Below are positions 34,769 through 44,120 of a DNA stretch of 64,000 nt, one piece after another. The notes below the pieces were generated by a model that was not told the DNA's origin, ran no database searches, and was given only the letters and a program-made list of their open reading frames with translations. Origin of the DNA: CAYQQQ01 sp964420125 (GTDB taxonomy: Bacteria > Actinomycetota > Acidimicrobiia > Acidimicrobiales > Microtrichaceae); contig CAYQQQ010000003.1 in the NCBI GenBank assembly GCA_964420125.1, positions 62,001 through 126,000 on the forward strand. Direction: 5' to 3'. Both the position numbers and the translations under genes were made by a program. How positions within the stretch are numbered: position 1 is the stretch's first letter; each line of letters opens with the position of its first letter.

Positions 34769-35527
34769 ATGGCACGGTTCAAGGTCGGGGTGCAGCTGCA
34801 CCCCCAGGCGACCACCGTCGGCAACCTGCTCGACGCCACCGAAGCCGCCGACGCCATGGGCGTCGACAGCATCTGGACCTGGGACCACTTCTTCCCCCTC
34901 TACGGTGACCCGGAGGAGGCGCATCTCGAGTGCTACACGCTCCTGGCCGCCATGAGCCAGCGAAGCAGGCACGCTCGCCTGGGAGCGCTGGTCACCTGCG
35001 TGACCTACCGCAACCCGAACCTCCTGGCCGACATGGCCCGCACCATCGACCACCTCAGCGGTGGACGGTTCGTCCTCGGGGTCGGTGCCGGGTGGTTCGA
35101 GCGCGACTACGACGAGTACGGCTACACCTTCGAACCCGACGGCGTGCGCCTGGCCCACTTCGAAGCCGCGCTCGAGGTGATGCAGGAACGCCTCCGCAGG
35201 CTCAACCCGCCCCCCCTGGAGCTCCCGCTGCTCATCGGTGGATCCGGCCGCAACGTCACGCTGCGCATCGTCGCCGAGCGTGCGGACATCTGGAACTCCT
35301 TCGGACCGCCCGACAAGTTCGGCGAGCTCAACGGCGTGCTCGACCGGTGGTGCGAGCGCGTGGGGCGAGATCCCGCCGACATCGAGCGCAGCGTCTCCAT
35401 CAACCCCGACGAGGTCGAGCGCTGGCCCGAGTACCTGGATGCCGGTGCAGAGCACCTGATCGTGATGACGGGCGACCCGTTCGCCCTCGACGAGGTCGCC
35501 GCGCTGGTGGAGGCGGCGAAGGGCTGA
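34769..35527 (+). CDS. LLM-class F420-dependent oxidoreductase
   Basis: A 252-aa luciferase-like TIM-barrel protein. RFKVGVQLHPQATT, TEAADAMGVDSIWTWDHFFP, LGALVTCVTYRNPNLLADMARTIDHLSGGRFVLGVGAGWFERDYDEYGY and PLLIGGSGRN.TLRIVAERADIWN are the usual flavin/F420-binding blocks of the actinobacterial group. It would use reduced or oxidised coenzyme F420 (or FMNH2) on an unknown substrate. At 252 aa it is shorter than the typical 280-340. GGAGG is 6 nt before the ATG, and TACGGT near 34721 is a candidate -10. Confidence 0.88.
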   Translation: MARFKVGVQLHPQATTVGNLLDATEAADAMGVDSIWTWDHFFPLYGDPEEAHLECYTLLAAMSQRSRHARLGALVTCVTYRNPNLLADMARTIDHLSGGRFVLGVGAGWFERDYDEYGYTFEPDGVRLAHFEAALEVMQERLRRLNPPPLELPLLIGGSGRNVTLRIVAERADIWNSFGPPDKFGELNGVLDRWCERVGRDPADIERSVSINPDEVERWPEYLDAGAEHLIVMTGDPFALDEVAALVEAAKG

Positions 35528-35590
35528 GGACGGCCGCCCCGGCCGGCGCGTCCTGCGGCGTGCTCGAGGGGCCTACGCGGCGTCGGGCAC

Positions 35591-36919
35591 TCAGTTGCGG
35601 GCCTCGTCGGCGGAGGTGCGCGCCGTCGAGGAGGTCGCTCGAGCGGTGGTCGACGTCGAGCGTGACGCGACGGTCGTGGCCGTGCCCCCGCCCCCGGTTC
35701 CGGCCTCGACGTCAGCTTCTGCTTCTGCTTCCGCGGTGAGCGCTTCGTTCTCCAGGCGGGCCGCCTCGGCGTAGGCGGACACCGCATCGAAGCACTCGCC
35801 GTCCACCCCCTTCAGCTCGAGCACCCGACGAACGGCGGCCTCGACCTTCGGGGCGGCCAGGGTCTCGTCCTCGATGGCGGCGGTGAGGCGGGCGTGCGCC
35901 TCGACGGCGGCGGCGCTCCCGGAGACCAGCGCGATGTCAGCACCCGCAGTGACGGCCTGGAGCGCAGCTTCTGCCTGGGGCAGCTCGATGGCGTCCATGC
36001 CGAGGTCGTCGGTGATCACCACCCCGTCGAACCCCTCGCGCTGGCGAAGCTCCATCCCGATGGCGTTGGCGGACAGGCTGGCGGGCTCGTCCGGCGCCGT
36101 CAGCCCCGGGATCTCGGCATGGGTGACCATCACCGCAGGGACGCCCGCCTCGATCGCCCGTTCGAAGGGGAGCAGGTCGGCGGCTCGGAGCTCGTCGATG
36201 GGCGCGACCACCGAGATGGACTCGTGTGGGTCGTCGTCGCCGCTGCCCAGGCCGGGCCAGTGCTTGACGACCGGCACGATGCCGGCCCCCCGCTGCGCGT
36301 CGATCACCTGGGTGACGAACTGGCCGACCGTCGCGGGGTCGTCCCCGTAGACGCGGCCCTCGAGGCCGGGTGCGTCCCCCACGTCCGCGACCGGGGCGAA
36401 GTTCATCGTCACGCCCAAGGCGGCCATGGCTGCGGCGTGCTCGGAGAACACCTGTGCTGCCTCCTCCGGCGTGGCCTCCCCCATGGTCTCCGCCGAGGGG
36501 ATGCGGCCGAGCGCGTTCTTCAGGCGCTGCACCGAGCCGCCCTCCTCGTCGACCGCCACCGTGGTCGGCAGCGGTGCATCCGCGACCGCGGTGGCGATGC
36601 GGCTCCCCACGTCGGTGCGCTGGCCCTCCACCAGCGCGAAGCCGCCCACCGTGCCGTTCGCCACCACCTCTGCGGCGTTGAGGGGGTCGTTGGTGGTCAT
36701 CATCAGCAGCTGGGCCGCCTGACCCGCCGGGGGGAGCATCTGGGCGCAGTCGGGAGGATCGGTCGTGGCGGTCGTGCTGACCGACGACGAGGACGGGTCG
36801 GCCTCGGTGGAGGCGGATGCACCCAGGCCGTCGAGCTGCTCCCCGGTGGTGCCGGCGCATCCCGCCACCAGGGCGACGGCGCTCATGGCGCTCACGAAGG
36901 TGCCGAGCGGACGACGCAT
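35591..36919 (-). CDS. glycoside hydrolase family 3 lipoprotein (NagZ-like beta-N-acetylhexosaminidase)
   Basis: A 442-aa exported enzyme. MRRPLGTFVSAMSAVALVAGCAG is a lipobox signal (Cys about 21), then a Ser/Thr linker. The GH3 barrel shows VAVDEEGGSVQRLKNALGRIPSAETMG, NFAPVADV, KHWPGLGSGDDDPHES (His of the Asp-His acid/base dyad kept; the common GHG reads GLG) and nucleophile Asp in VVITDDLGMDAI. Such enzymes remove N-acetylglucosamine from muropeptides, here on the outer face. The C-terminus is a low-complexity Glu/Ala then Thr/Ser/Arg-rich tail (from about 390). It diverges from the DoxX-like gene. Confidence 0.88.
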   Translation of the reverse strand: MRRPLGTFVSAMSAVALVAGCAGTTGEQLDGLGASASTEADPSSSSVSTTATTDPPDCAQMLPPAGQAAQLLMMTTNDPLNAAEVVANGTVGGFALVEGQRTDVGSRIATAVADAPLPTTVAVDEEGGSVQRLKNALGRIPSAETMGEATPEEAAQVFSEHAAAMAALGVTMNFAPVADVGDAPGLEGRVYGDDPATVGQFVTQVIDAQRGAGIVPVVKHWPGLGSGDDDPHESISVVAPIDELRAADLLPFERAIEAGVPAVMVTHAEIPGLTAPDEPASLSANAIGMELRQREGFDGVVITDDLGMDAIELPQAEAALQAVTAGADIALVSGSAAAVEAHARLTAAIEDETLAAPKVEAAVRRVLELKGVDGECFDAVSAYAEAARLENEALTAEAEAEADVEAGTGGGGTATTVASRSTSTTARATSSTARTSADEARN

Positions 36920-36970
36920 CGGCAGGGGAACCTACCCGCTCGCTGCGACGTGTGCCCCGCCGGAGCTGGC

Positions 36971-37399
36971 ATGCTGTTCGACGTGTCCGACGCCCCTACG
37001 GTCCTCGACCGCTTCCGAGACCCCCTGGCCGACCCGGGCCGCGAGCGCGCTCGGCTGCGCCTCGCGGTGGTCATGACCGTCGCCGGCCTGGGCCACTTCC
37101 TGGCCCCGAAGTTCTTCCGGGCCATCGTCCCCCGGTGGTTCCCGTGGCGGCGGGAGGCCGTGCTCTGGTCGGGAGTCGCCGAGGTCGCCTCCGGAGCCCT
37201 GCTGGCCGTCCCTCGCACCAGCCGGGCCGGCGCCGCGCTCGCCACCGCCACCCTCGTGGCGGTGTACCCGGCCAACGTGCAGATGGCCATCGATGCGACG
37301 CGCGGTCGATCCCAGGTCGCCGCACCTACGTGGATCACCTGGATCCGCGTGCCGATGCAGCTCCCGCTCATCCGCTCGGCCTGGCAGCTGACCCGCTGA
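36971..37399 (+). CDS. DoxX-like small membrane protein
   Basis: A 142-aa integral membrane protein with about four hydrophobic segments. RLRLAVVMTVAGLGHFLAPKFFRAIVPRWFPWRREAVLWSGVAEVASGALLAVPRTSRAGAALATATLVAVYPANVQMAI follows the DoxX/DoxD-like pattern (GLGHF, YPANVQMA). Family members associate with quinone or thiosulphate oxidation and with membrane redox stress complexes in mycobacteria; its role here is open. GGAG lies 5 nt before the ATG at 36971; a GTG at 36983 is an alternative. Confidence 0.8.
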   Translation: MLFDVSDAPTVLDRFRDPLADPGRERARLRLAVVMTVAGLGHFLAPKFFRAIVPRWFPWRREAVLWSGVAEVASGALLAVPRTSRAGAALATATLVAVYPANVQMAIDATRGRSQVAAPTWITWIRVPMQLPLIRSAWQLTR

Positions 37400-37452
37400 G
37401 CCGCCCCCAACGGCACGACCGGGTGCGCCGCGGTGTCCCTCCCGCCGGTGAA

Positions 37453-37467
37453 CCCTTACAGTAAGGG
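37453..37467. promoter_or_regulatory. 15-bp perfect palindrome over a -10 box
   Basis: CCCTTAC-A-GTAAGGG is perfectly symmetric and unusually AT-rich for its surroundings. It contains TACAGT (37457-37462), a TANNNT -10 for the PAS-GGDEF-EAL gene starting at 37493. A factor bound here would block RNA polymerase. Confidence 0.6.
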
Positions 37468-37492
37468 AACGCACCGACGTGGGGGAGAACAC

Positions 37493-40400
37493 GTGGTGGC
37501 CGACATCGACCTCCAACCGCATGCAGCTGACAGGGTGGCGGGCCCGGCACCTGACCGGCTCGATCGCCCAGGCCTCGACGCGTCGCAAATGCTCGACGTC
37601 TCGGATACGGCGCTCAGCGCCTCGGACCGCGACGGCGTGCTGGTGTCGATGTCGGGCGCGATCACGCACATCACCGGCTTCTCACCGCAGGACTACGTCG
37701 GCACGCGGCTGATCGACCACATCCATCCCGACGACGTCGAGTCCACCGTGGAGCAGTACCGTCACCTGCGCTTCGGCACCGACGGCACCCGGGTCGGGTT
37801 CCGCGTGAGGGCGAAGACCTCCACCGGCGACTGGCGCTGGGTCGAGATCGTGGTCACGCGGCAGCTCGACCGCCGGGACGTGCACGCGCTCGTCGCCAGC
37901 GTGCGTGACGCCGAGGACGAGCAGCTCGAAGCGCAGCGCCGCCAGGAGGCCGAGGAGGTCTCCCGGCGCCAGCTCGTGAGCATGGAGCAGCACGAGGCCT
38001 TCCTGCAGGCGGTGATCGCCGTCAGCGCGGACGCCGTGGTGATCGCGGACGGCGACCTCACCATGCGGTGGGCGAGCCCCTCGACCGAGAGCTTCTCGGG
38101 CTGGACCTCCGAGGCACTCGTCGGTCGCAACGCCTTGGAGCTCGTCCACCCCGAGGAGCAGCCGCTGGCCGTGGCGGAGATCGCTCCCCTGCTGGGCCCC
38201 GAGCGCGGTGTGGCGCAGCCGCTCAACTGCCGCATCCTGATGTCCGGGGGCGACTACCGGTGGATGCGGGTGACCGGCAAGGACATGCGCGACGTCCCGT
38301 GGGTGCGGGGCGTGGTGCTGTGCCTGTCCGACACCCACGAGGCCACGCTGGCCCGCCTGGCCCTCGACGCGTCCCAACGTCGGTTCGGCTCGCTCGTGCG
38401 GAACTCGCACGACGGCATCGCCGTCACCGACGCCGAGGGCAGCTGCGTGTACGTGAGCCCGGCAGCGACCCGGATGCTGGGCTGGGCACCCGAAGAGGTC
38501 TGCGGCACTCCCTTCGCCACCGGCATCGGTGAGCCCGACCACTCCCGGGCGGCCGAGGCCTTCGCCCGCGCGGTGGCCGATCCGTCGCAACCACAGCTGC
38601 TGCACCTCCAGGTCCCGCATCGCGACGGCGATCTGCGCTGGATCGAGGTGGCGCTGTGGAGCCGTCTCGACGATCCCGACGTGCAGGGGGTGGTGGCCAA
38701 CTTCCGTGACGTCACCGAGCACCGGCGTCTGGTGGCCGAGCTCGAGGAGCGCTCCGAGGTGCTTCGCTCGCTGGCCTTCAGCTCCAGCACCGGCCTCTTC
38801 GAGCAGGACAGCCTGAACGGCCTCACCTACGTCAACGAGCGCTTCGTGGAGATCGTCGGCCTCTCCGCTGCAGAGTGCCTCGGCGGCGGCTGGCGGCGGC
38901 TCCTGGACGGCCCGGAGCTGGAAGGCGTCACGGCGCTCGCCGACGCCCGTGCCGGCAACGAGTCGACGGTCAGGGTCCAGTTCACCCGCCCCGACGGCCA
39001 GCGTCGGTGGCTCGACCTCCGCTCCACCGTCACCCCGCCTGACGCCGAGGGCGTGCGTCGCCGCTTCGGGGGCATCGAGGACGTGACGGCCATCGTCGAG
39101 GCCGAGGAGTCGTTGCGCCGGCTGGCCGAGGTGTTCGACATCACCGACGATCTCGTGCTGCTGCTCGACGCCGCCGGTCAGCCGATCTACCTGAACCAGG
39201 CGGCGAAGGACTTCGTCGGCGACGATCCCAGCTACCTCGCCGACCACCCCGACCTCCACGAGGTCAGCCGGGCGGTCCGGGCGAGCTTCCGGGCGCCGGG
39301 GGTGAACCTGTGGTCCGGCGAGGCGACCCTCGAGAGCTGTGCCGGGACGACCGTGCCGATGTCGCTCAAGGCCATGGCGCATCGCCATGCGGACGGCTCC
39401 GTGCAGTACGTCTCGGTGGTGGCGCGCGACATCTCCGAGCGCATCGAGCTCGAGGCGATCCTCGAACGGGAGGCCACCCACGACCCGCTCACCGGTCTGC
39501 CCAACAGGGCACTGCTGCTCGACCGGATCCGCAAGGCGCTGGAGCACCGCCGCGAAGCGGACCGCGCGGCGCTGCTGTTCGTGGACCTCGACCACTTCAA
39601 GGTGATCAACGACAGCCTGGGACACGCCCTCGGGGACCAGCTGCTGCGGGCCATCGCCGCCCGGATCCTCGTGGTCATCAGGCCAGGTGACACCGTCGCC
39701 CGATTCGGGGGCGACGAGTTCGTGGTGCTCTGCGAGGAGCTCGACGACGACGACGACGCGCTCCGCGTCGCCCACCGCATCGAGACCTCCCTGCAGACGC
39801 CCTTCGACGTCGACGGCCACGAGATCCACGTGGGGGTGTCGATCGGCATCGCCTTCGCCGACCACACGGAGCCCGACCCGGTGGCCATCCTGCGCGACGC
39901 CGACACCGCCATGTACGAGGCGAAGTCGGCCGGCCGCGGACGATGGGTGGTGTTCGACGACAACCTGCGCACCCGGGCGGTCGACCGGCAGCGCACGGAG
40001 GCGGAGCTGCGCCAGTCGCGCAACGGTGACAACCTCCGGATCCACTACCAGCCGGTGATGGACCTGCGGACCGGCACCATCCGGGGCGTCGAAGCGCTGC
40101 TGCGCTGGTGGCGCAACGGCGAGCTGGTCGGCCCGGAGCACTTCGTCTCGGTGGCCGAGGAGACCGGGTTGATCGTCCCGCTCGGCACCTGGGCGCTCGA
40201 GCAGGCGTGCGAGCAGGCCGCGCGTTGGCAGCGTGAGCTGCCGGGGTGGGCGGATCTGGGGATGGCGGTGAACGTCTCCGCCCGACAGCTGCAGCGCCCC
40301 GGGTTCCTGTCGATGGTGTCCGAGGTGATCTCGTCGTCGGGGATCCGGGAGGGCACGCTCACCATCGAGATCACCGAGTCCGTCCTCCTCGACGACACGG

Positions 40401-40762
40401 CGGCCACGGCTGCGCTCCTGTCCGCCCTGCGGGACATGGGCGTGCACGTTGCGGTCGACGACTTCGGCACGGGGTACTCGTCGCTCACCTACCTCCACCG
40501 CCTCCCCGTCGACGCGGTCAAGCTGGACCGCTCCTTCGTGGCCGGAGTGGCGGACGACATGCAGAAGCGGGCGATCGTGACCGCGGTGCTCCACCTCACC
40601 AAGGCCCTCGGTCTGCAGTCCATCGCCGAGGGGATCGAGACCGAGCGGCAGCTCGCCGAGCTCCGGCTGCTCGGGTGCATCGCCGGCCAGGGCTACCTGA
40701 TCTCACCGGCCGTCGACGACGAGACCATCACCTCGATGCTGCGCGACGGCTTCGCCATGTAG
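37493..40762 (+). CDS. multi-PAS sensor with GGDEF and EAL domains (c-di-GMP turnover)
   Basis: A 1089-aa soluble protein with five PAS-like domains (about 40-150, 175-290, 300-415, 425-540, 545-650), a GGDEF domain (about 660-820) and an EAL domain (about 835-1080). FGGDEF (739-743) is intact with an RPGD I-site at 730-733, so cyclase activity is possible. The EAL domain keeps GVEALLRW (867-869 EAL), ITESVLLDD, DDFGTGYSSLTYLHRLPVDAVKLDRSFV and EGIETERQ, all needed for phosphodiesterase activity. It may therefore switch between making and breaking c-di-GMP in response to PAS-bound ligands or flavin/haem. GTG 37493 is 4 nt after GGGGGAGA. No membrane segment is present. Confidence 0.9.
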   Translation: MVADIDLQPHAADRVAGPAPDRLDRPGLDASQMLDVSDTALSASDRDGVLVSMSGAITHITGFSPQDYVGTRLIDHIHPDDVESTVEQYRHLRFGTDGTRVGFRVRAKTSTGDWRWVEIVVTRQLDRRDVHALVASVRDAEDEQLEAQRRQEAEEVSRRQLVSMEQHEAFLQAVIAVSADAVVIADGDLTMRWASPSTESFSGWTSEALVGRNALELVHPEEQPLAVAEIAPLLGPERGVAQPLNCRILMSGGDYRWMRVTGKDMRDVPWVRGVVLCLSDTHEATLARLALDASQRRFGSLVRNSHDGIAVTDAEGSCVYVSPAATRMLGWAPEEVCGTPFATGIGEPDHSRAAEAFARAVADPSQPQLLHLQVPHRDGDLRWIEVALWSRLDDPDVQGVVANFRDVTEHRRLVAELEERSEVLRSLAFSSSTGLFEQDSLNGLTYVNERFVEIVGLSAAECLGGGWRRLLDGPELEGVTALADARAGNESTVRVQFTRPDGQRRWLDLRSTVTPPDAEGVRRRFGGIEDVTAIVEAEESLRRLAEVFDITDDLVLLLDAAGQPIYLNQAAKDFVGDDPSYLADHPDLHEVSRAVRASFRAPGVNLWSGEATLESCAGTTVPMSLKAMAHRHADGSVQYVSVVARDISERIELEAILEREATHDPLTGLPNRALLLDRIRKALEHRREADRAALLFVDLDHFKVINDSLGHALGDQLLRAIAARILVVIRPGDTVARFGGDEFVVLCEELDDDDDALRVAHRIETSLQTPFDVDGHEIHVGVSIGIAFADHTEPDPVAILRDADTAMYEAKSAGRGRWVVFDDNLRTRAVDRQRTEAELRQSRNGDNLRIHYQPVMDLRTGTIRGVEALLRWWRNGELVGPEHFVSVAEETGLIVPLGTWALEQACEQAARWQRELPGWADLGMAVNVSARQLQRPGFLSMVSEVISSSGIREGTLTIEITESVLLDDTAATAALLSALRDMGVHVAVDDFGTGYSSLTYLHRLPVDAVKLDRSFVAGVADDMQKRAIVTAVLHLTKALGLQSIAEGIETERQLAELRLLGCIAGQGYLISPAVDDETITSMLRDGFAM

Positions 40763-40792
40763 CACTGTCCCCGGCGATGCACCCTCGGGGCC

Positions 40793-42178
40793 TCAGGCGA
40801 AGGGCACGCCGGGATGGCCCAGCACCCCGAGCGGGTCGACCTGCTGCTTGAACGCCGCCAGCAATCGCTGCTGTGCCGGAGGGGTGTGGCGTCGCCACCA
40901 GTCGCCGTTGAGCGGTCCGATGCCGTGCTCGGCGCTGTAGGAGCCGCCGAGGCGATCCACCAGCTCGTAGATCGCGCTGCGCATCGAGCCGGCGAGGTCC
41001 GCGTCGAGGGCCACCGGAGCCCCGACGACGAGGTTGCAGTGCACTCCGCCGTCGCCCCAGTGTCCGAAGTCGGCCACCTGCCACCCGGGCGCGCGCTCCT
41101 GCACCACGGCGCGGACCGCTCTGCGCAGCGTCGGCAGCACCGACGGAGGCACGGAGAGGTCGAACCCCAGCACGGTGCCCTCCGCTGCCAGCGCCGCGGT
41201 GACGGCGTGGCGCAGGGCCCAGGCGCGCTCCGGTGGGACGAGCACCGCGGTCCCGGCCCGGGGTGAGGCGGACACGGCGTCGACGAGCCGGTCCTCCACC
41301 CCGGCGCATCCGGACGCCTCCACCAGCACGTCGACCTGCGGGTCGACGCCGACGCCCACCGGCGGTGGGTTCGCCATGTGCTCGAGCGCGGCCGAGACGG
41401 CCTGCGGGCACAGCACCTCGTAGGCGGTGAGCTCCTCGCCGAGGGACCGTCGGAGCTCGCCGAGCAGCTCCACAGCCTCGCCGTCGCCGATCGGCCCGAC
41501 CCACGCCGTGGCCCGTGTTGCCGGACGAGGTGAGAGCGCCACGCATGCGGCGGTGATGATGCCCAGGGCGCCGGCGGACCCCAACAGCATCCTGGTGGGA
41601 TCGGGGCCGGTGCTGTCCTTGCGCAGGCCGCGCAGCGAACCGATGACCGAGGCGTCGGCATCGGCGACCACGGCCTCGACCCCCAGCAGGTGCGCCGACA
41701 TGTCGCCGTGGCGCAGGACCCTCGAGCCACCGGTGTTGGTGGCCACCATCGCTCCGACGGCGGGGTCGGCCGACAGGTCGATGGGCAGCTCCAGCCCGTG
41801 CGCCGCAGCCGCCGCATCGAGCGACGAGAGCCGGACCCCGGCCGCGACGACTGCGGTGGCGGAGAGGGGGTCGATCTCCAGACGACCGGTGAGCGCGTCC
41901 GTCGACAGCACCAACGGCGCCGGTCCCTCGGGGGGCGGGGTCGAGGCCCCCACCAGTCCCGTCACCGCGCCCTGGGGGAGGATGCGCACGCCGTGGCGGC
42001 GAGCCCAACGCACCGCGTGGCGGACCTCGTCGACGTCGACCGGCAGCGCCACGGCCAGGGCCGGCCCCGGCCGGCCCCTCCACGGCCGCTCGTGGGCCGC
42101 CGCGTCGGCACCGAGCCGCAACGGCCGTCGCAGGCCGCGCTCCAGCTCCACCAGGGATCGGGAGGTGTGCTCGGGCAT
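40793..42178 (-). CDS. FAD-linked oxidase/dehydrogenase (GlcD/D-2-hydroxyacid dehydrogenase-like)
   Basis: A 461-aa flavoenzyme with an N-terminal FAD_binding_4 (PCMH) domain and a C-terminal FAD-oxidase domain. FAD elements are RILPQGAVTGLVGAS and NTGGSRVLRHGDMSAHLLGVEAVVADA; the C-terminal metal/substrate site appears as FGHWGDGGVHCNLVVG and SYSAEHGIG. These features fit D-lactate, glycolate or D-2-hydroxyglutarate dehydrogenases. No glcE/glcF partner is adjacent. It converges with the PAS-GGDEF-EAL gene (30-bp gap). ATG 42178 directly follows GGATGGGGAG. Confidence 0.88.
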   Translation of the reverse strand: MPEHTSRSLVELERGLRRPLRLGADAAAHERPWRGRPGPALAVALPVDVDEVRHAVRWARRHGVRILPQGAVTGLVGASTPPPEGPAPLVLSTDALTGRLEIDPLSATAVVAAGVRLSSLDAAAAAHGLELPIDLSADPAVGAMVATNTGGSRVLRHGDMSAHLLGVEAVVADADASVIGSLRGLRKDSTGPDPTRMLLGSAGALGIITAACVALSPRPATRATAWVGPIGDGEAVELLGELRRSLGEELTAYEVLCPQAVSAALEHMANPPPVGVGVDPQVDVLVEASGCAGVEDRLVDAVSASPRAGTAVLVPPERAWALRHAVTAALAAEGTVLGFDLSVPPSVLPTLRRAVRAVVQERAPGWQVADFGHWGDGGVHCNLVVGAPVALDADLAGSMRSAIYELVDRLGGSYSAEHGIGPLNGDWWRRHTPPAQQRLLAAFKQQVDPLGVLGHPGVPFA

Positions 42179-42234
42179 CTCCCCATCCTGCCCGGAGGAG
42201 CACCGGCCCGGACAGGAGTTCCCGAACGGCGCGC

Positions 42235-43185
42235 TCAGCGCTGCTCGATCGTCGTCGGAGCGTCACGCACCGAGCGGGTGAAGATCCGCAGGCTGGACAG
42301 GGGCCCCAGCGGTCGCCAGGGTCCGCCGTCGACCCGGTAGCGGCCGCGCCAGTCGAGCCGTGCGTAGCCGATCCACGAACCACGGCGCCCGTCGACGCCG
42401 GTGAGCTTCGAGTAGCGCAGCACGCAGGCGTCGGAGGCGGTGGCCTGCACCTCCACCGTCTGCTCGCCGGCGGGTCGCCACGGGACGCCGGGCCCGTCGC
42501 ATCGCCGAACACGGCCACCGCTGTCGGCCTCGCCGGTCACGAGCTCCAGCGCCACGGCCACGGCCTCGACCTCGACGGTGGCCCCCCCGGCGCTGATCGT
42601 CCCGGTGACCGGAGTCGACCACTGGAGGGGATCGATCCAGGCGAACACCGGATGGTTGACCAGCGCCGGGCGAGCGAGCGGGGGCGACATCCCCAGAGCC
42701 GGCGGTGGCAGGCGGGTGACGAGTTGGTGCCGCGCCGCGGTGGCCACCTCCGTCGCGCCGATCTCGGCAGGGCGCACGCGGACCTGGTCGGTGCGGGCCT
42801 CCCCTCCGCAGAGCATCACCTGGAGCTCCAACCCGGGTGCGAGACCGCTCTCCACCCACGGCTGCAGCGCCCGGAACAGCGCCGCGTCCTGCAGCTCCGG
42901 CACGGAGGTGGCCACGTGGAGGACGAAGGCCAGCTCCACGTCGCTCAACGTGTGCCACCGACACAGCGACGCAGTGCCGGTCCCGGAGCGCCTCCCCGTG
43001 GGTCCTCCACCCCACAGGATCGTCGAGATGATGGTGGACCCCCGGCCGGTGGCGCCTGCCGAACCGCTTCCACCGCCGGTGGCACCCGCGGGCGGCGAGC
43101 ACCACACCAGGCTGAGCGCGACGAGCACCACCGGGACGACCCCTGCCGCTCGGCTCCGACGGGTCGCAGCGCCGGGCGCGCTCAC
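42235..43185 (-). CDS. secreted protein of unknown function (second gene of a pair)
   Basis: A 316-aa exported protein. GTG 43185 overlaps the stop of the upstream gene (GTGA), so translation is coupled. The N-terminus RRSRAAGVVPVVLVALSLVWC..AGA is a signal peptide with likely cleavage near AGA/TG (about 37). The mature part has Cys in LCRWHTL, MLCGGEA, RRCDGP and DACVLRY, Trp-rich C-terminal strands, and no recognised catalytic motif. The tail YRVDGGPWRPLGPLSSLRIFTRSVRDAP suggests an immunoglobulin-like fold. I do not recognise the family. Confidence 0.65.
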   Translation of the reverse strand: MSAPGAATRRSRAAGVVPVVLVALSLVWCSPPAGATGGGSGSAGATGRGSTIISTILWGGGPTGRRSGTGTASLCRWHTLSDVELAFVLHVATSVPELQDAALFRALQPWVESGLAPGLELQVMLCGGEARTDQVRVRPAEIGATEVATAARHQLVTRLPPPALGMSPPLARPALVNHPVFAWIDPLQWSTPVTGTISAGGATVEVEAVAVALELVTGEADSGGRVRRCDGPGVPWRPAGEQTVEVQATASDACVLRYSKLTGVDGRRGSWIGYARLDWRGRYRVDGGPWRPLGPLSSLRIFTRSVRDAPTTIEQR

Positions 43186-44039
43186 GATCCACCGCCGACG
43201 TGGTCGATCGTCGCAGTCGCGGTGCACGGGTCCGTCTCCCCGGGCTCGAGCAGGCGGACCTGCTCGTCGTGGAGCGCGACCAGCACAAGGGCGCCGCTCG
43301 GATCCCGCTCGGCGCGGCCGGTGCCCGAGGAGGTGGCCCGCTGGTCGTCGAGCACCTCTCCGGTGGCCACGTGCACGCCCACACCAGGGGAGTAGCCGCA
43401 GTGCTCGAAGTCGATGCCGCCGTCGTCGTCCACCCGTGCTCGCAGCGCGCGGGTGGAGAAGCTCTCCCCGTCGGGACCCGGGCGCACGACCATCGACCGT
43501 TCCACGACGTCGTCGCGGATCCGGGCTCGCATCGCCTGGTCGAGCTCGGATCCGACGGCCACGAGCTGATGCCATCGCACGACCAGCGGGTGGTCGACCT
43601 CCACGGCGGCTGCCGGGCTCGCTGCGAGCTCACCGAGCGCAGCGTCGTAGGCGGCGAGCAGCTGATCCAGCTCCGCGACGGCACCGGTGCGCGCCTGCGC
43701 CGGAGGGTGGGTCGGCTCGGGCCGGTCGACGTCGGGCTCGGAGGCCACCGACGGTGGCGTACGCCCTCCCTCCTGTCCGGCCGGGGACGGAGGGGTTCGG
43801 GAGTCGCCCGATCCGGACGGCCCGAGGCGTTGCACCGCGGGGCTGTCGTCCGCTCTGTGTCGGGGGAGCGTCGCCGCCAGCACCAGCACGACGCCCAGGA
43901 GGACGCCCCCGGCGATCAGGGCCGACGAGATGCGCCGGCGTCGGCGCCGTCGCGCCCGGCGGGCGGCGATCGTCGCCGCGTCGCCTCCCGAGGTCGTCTC
44001 CCGCGCGCTGCGGCGCGCCGGGTCCCGCCGTCGATCCAC
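43182..44039 (-). CDS. single-pass membrane protein of unknown function (first gene of a pair)
   Basis: A 285-aa protein with an Arg-rich cytoplasmic head ending in RRARRRRRRR, one transmembrane helix (about 38-58, ISSALIAGGVLLGVVLVLAATL), a 70-residue Ser/Pro/Gly-rich stalk and an outer domain with an amphipathic helical region (VAELDQLLAAYDAALGELA). GTG 44039 follows GGGAGGGG by 5 nt. It is coupled to the secreted protein downstream by a GTGA overlap, so the two probably act together at the cell surface. No domain was recognised. Confidence 0.65.
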   Translation of the reverse strand: MDRRRDPARRSARETTSGGDAATIAARRARRRRRRRISSALIAGGVLLGVVLVLAATLPRHRADDSPAVQRLGPSGSGDSRTPPSPAGQEGGRTPPSVASEPDVDRPEPTHPPAQARTGAVAELDQLLAAYDAALGELAASPAAAVEVDHPLVVRWHQLVAVGSELDQAMRARIRDDVVERSMVVRPGPDGESFSTRALRARVDDDGGIDFEHCGYSPGVGVHVATGEVLDDQRATSSGTGRAERDPSGALVLVALHDEQVRLLEPGETDPCTATATIDHVGGGS

Positions 44040-44120
44040 GATGTCCCCTCCCAGAGGCTCGGTGCCTGGTGTCGCCGCCCGAGGAAGTCTTGCGCGACTG
44101 GTGTCCGCTGCGCAACGGGC

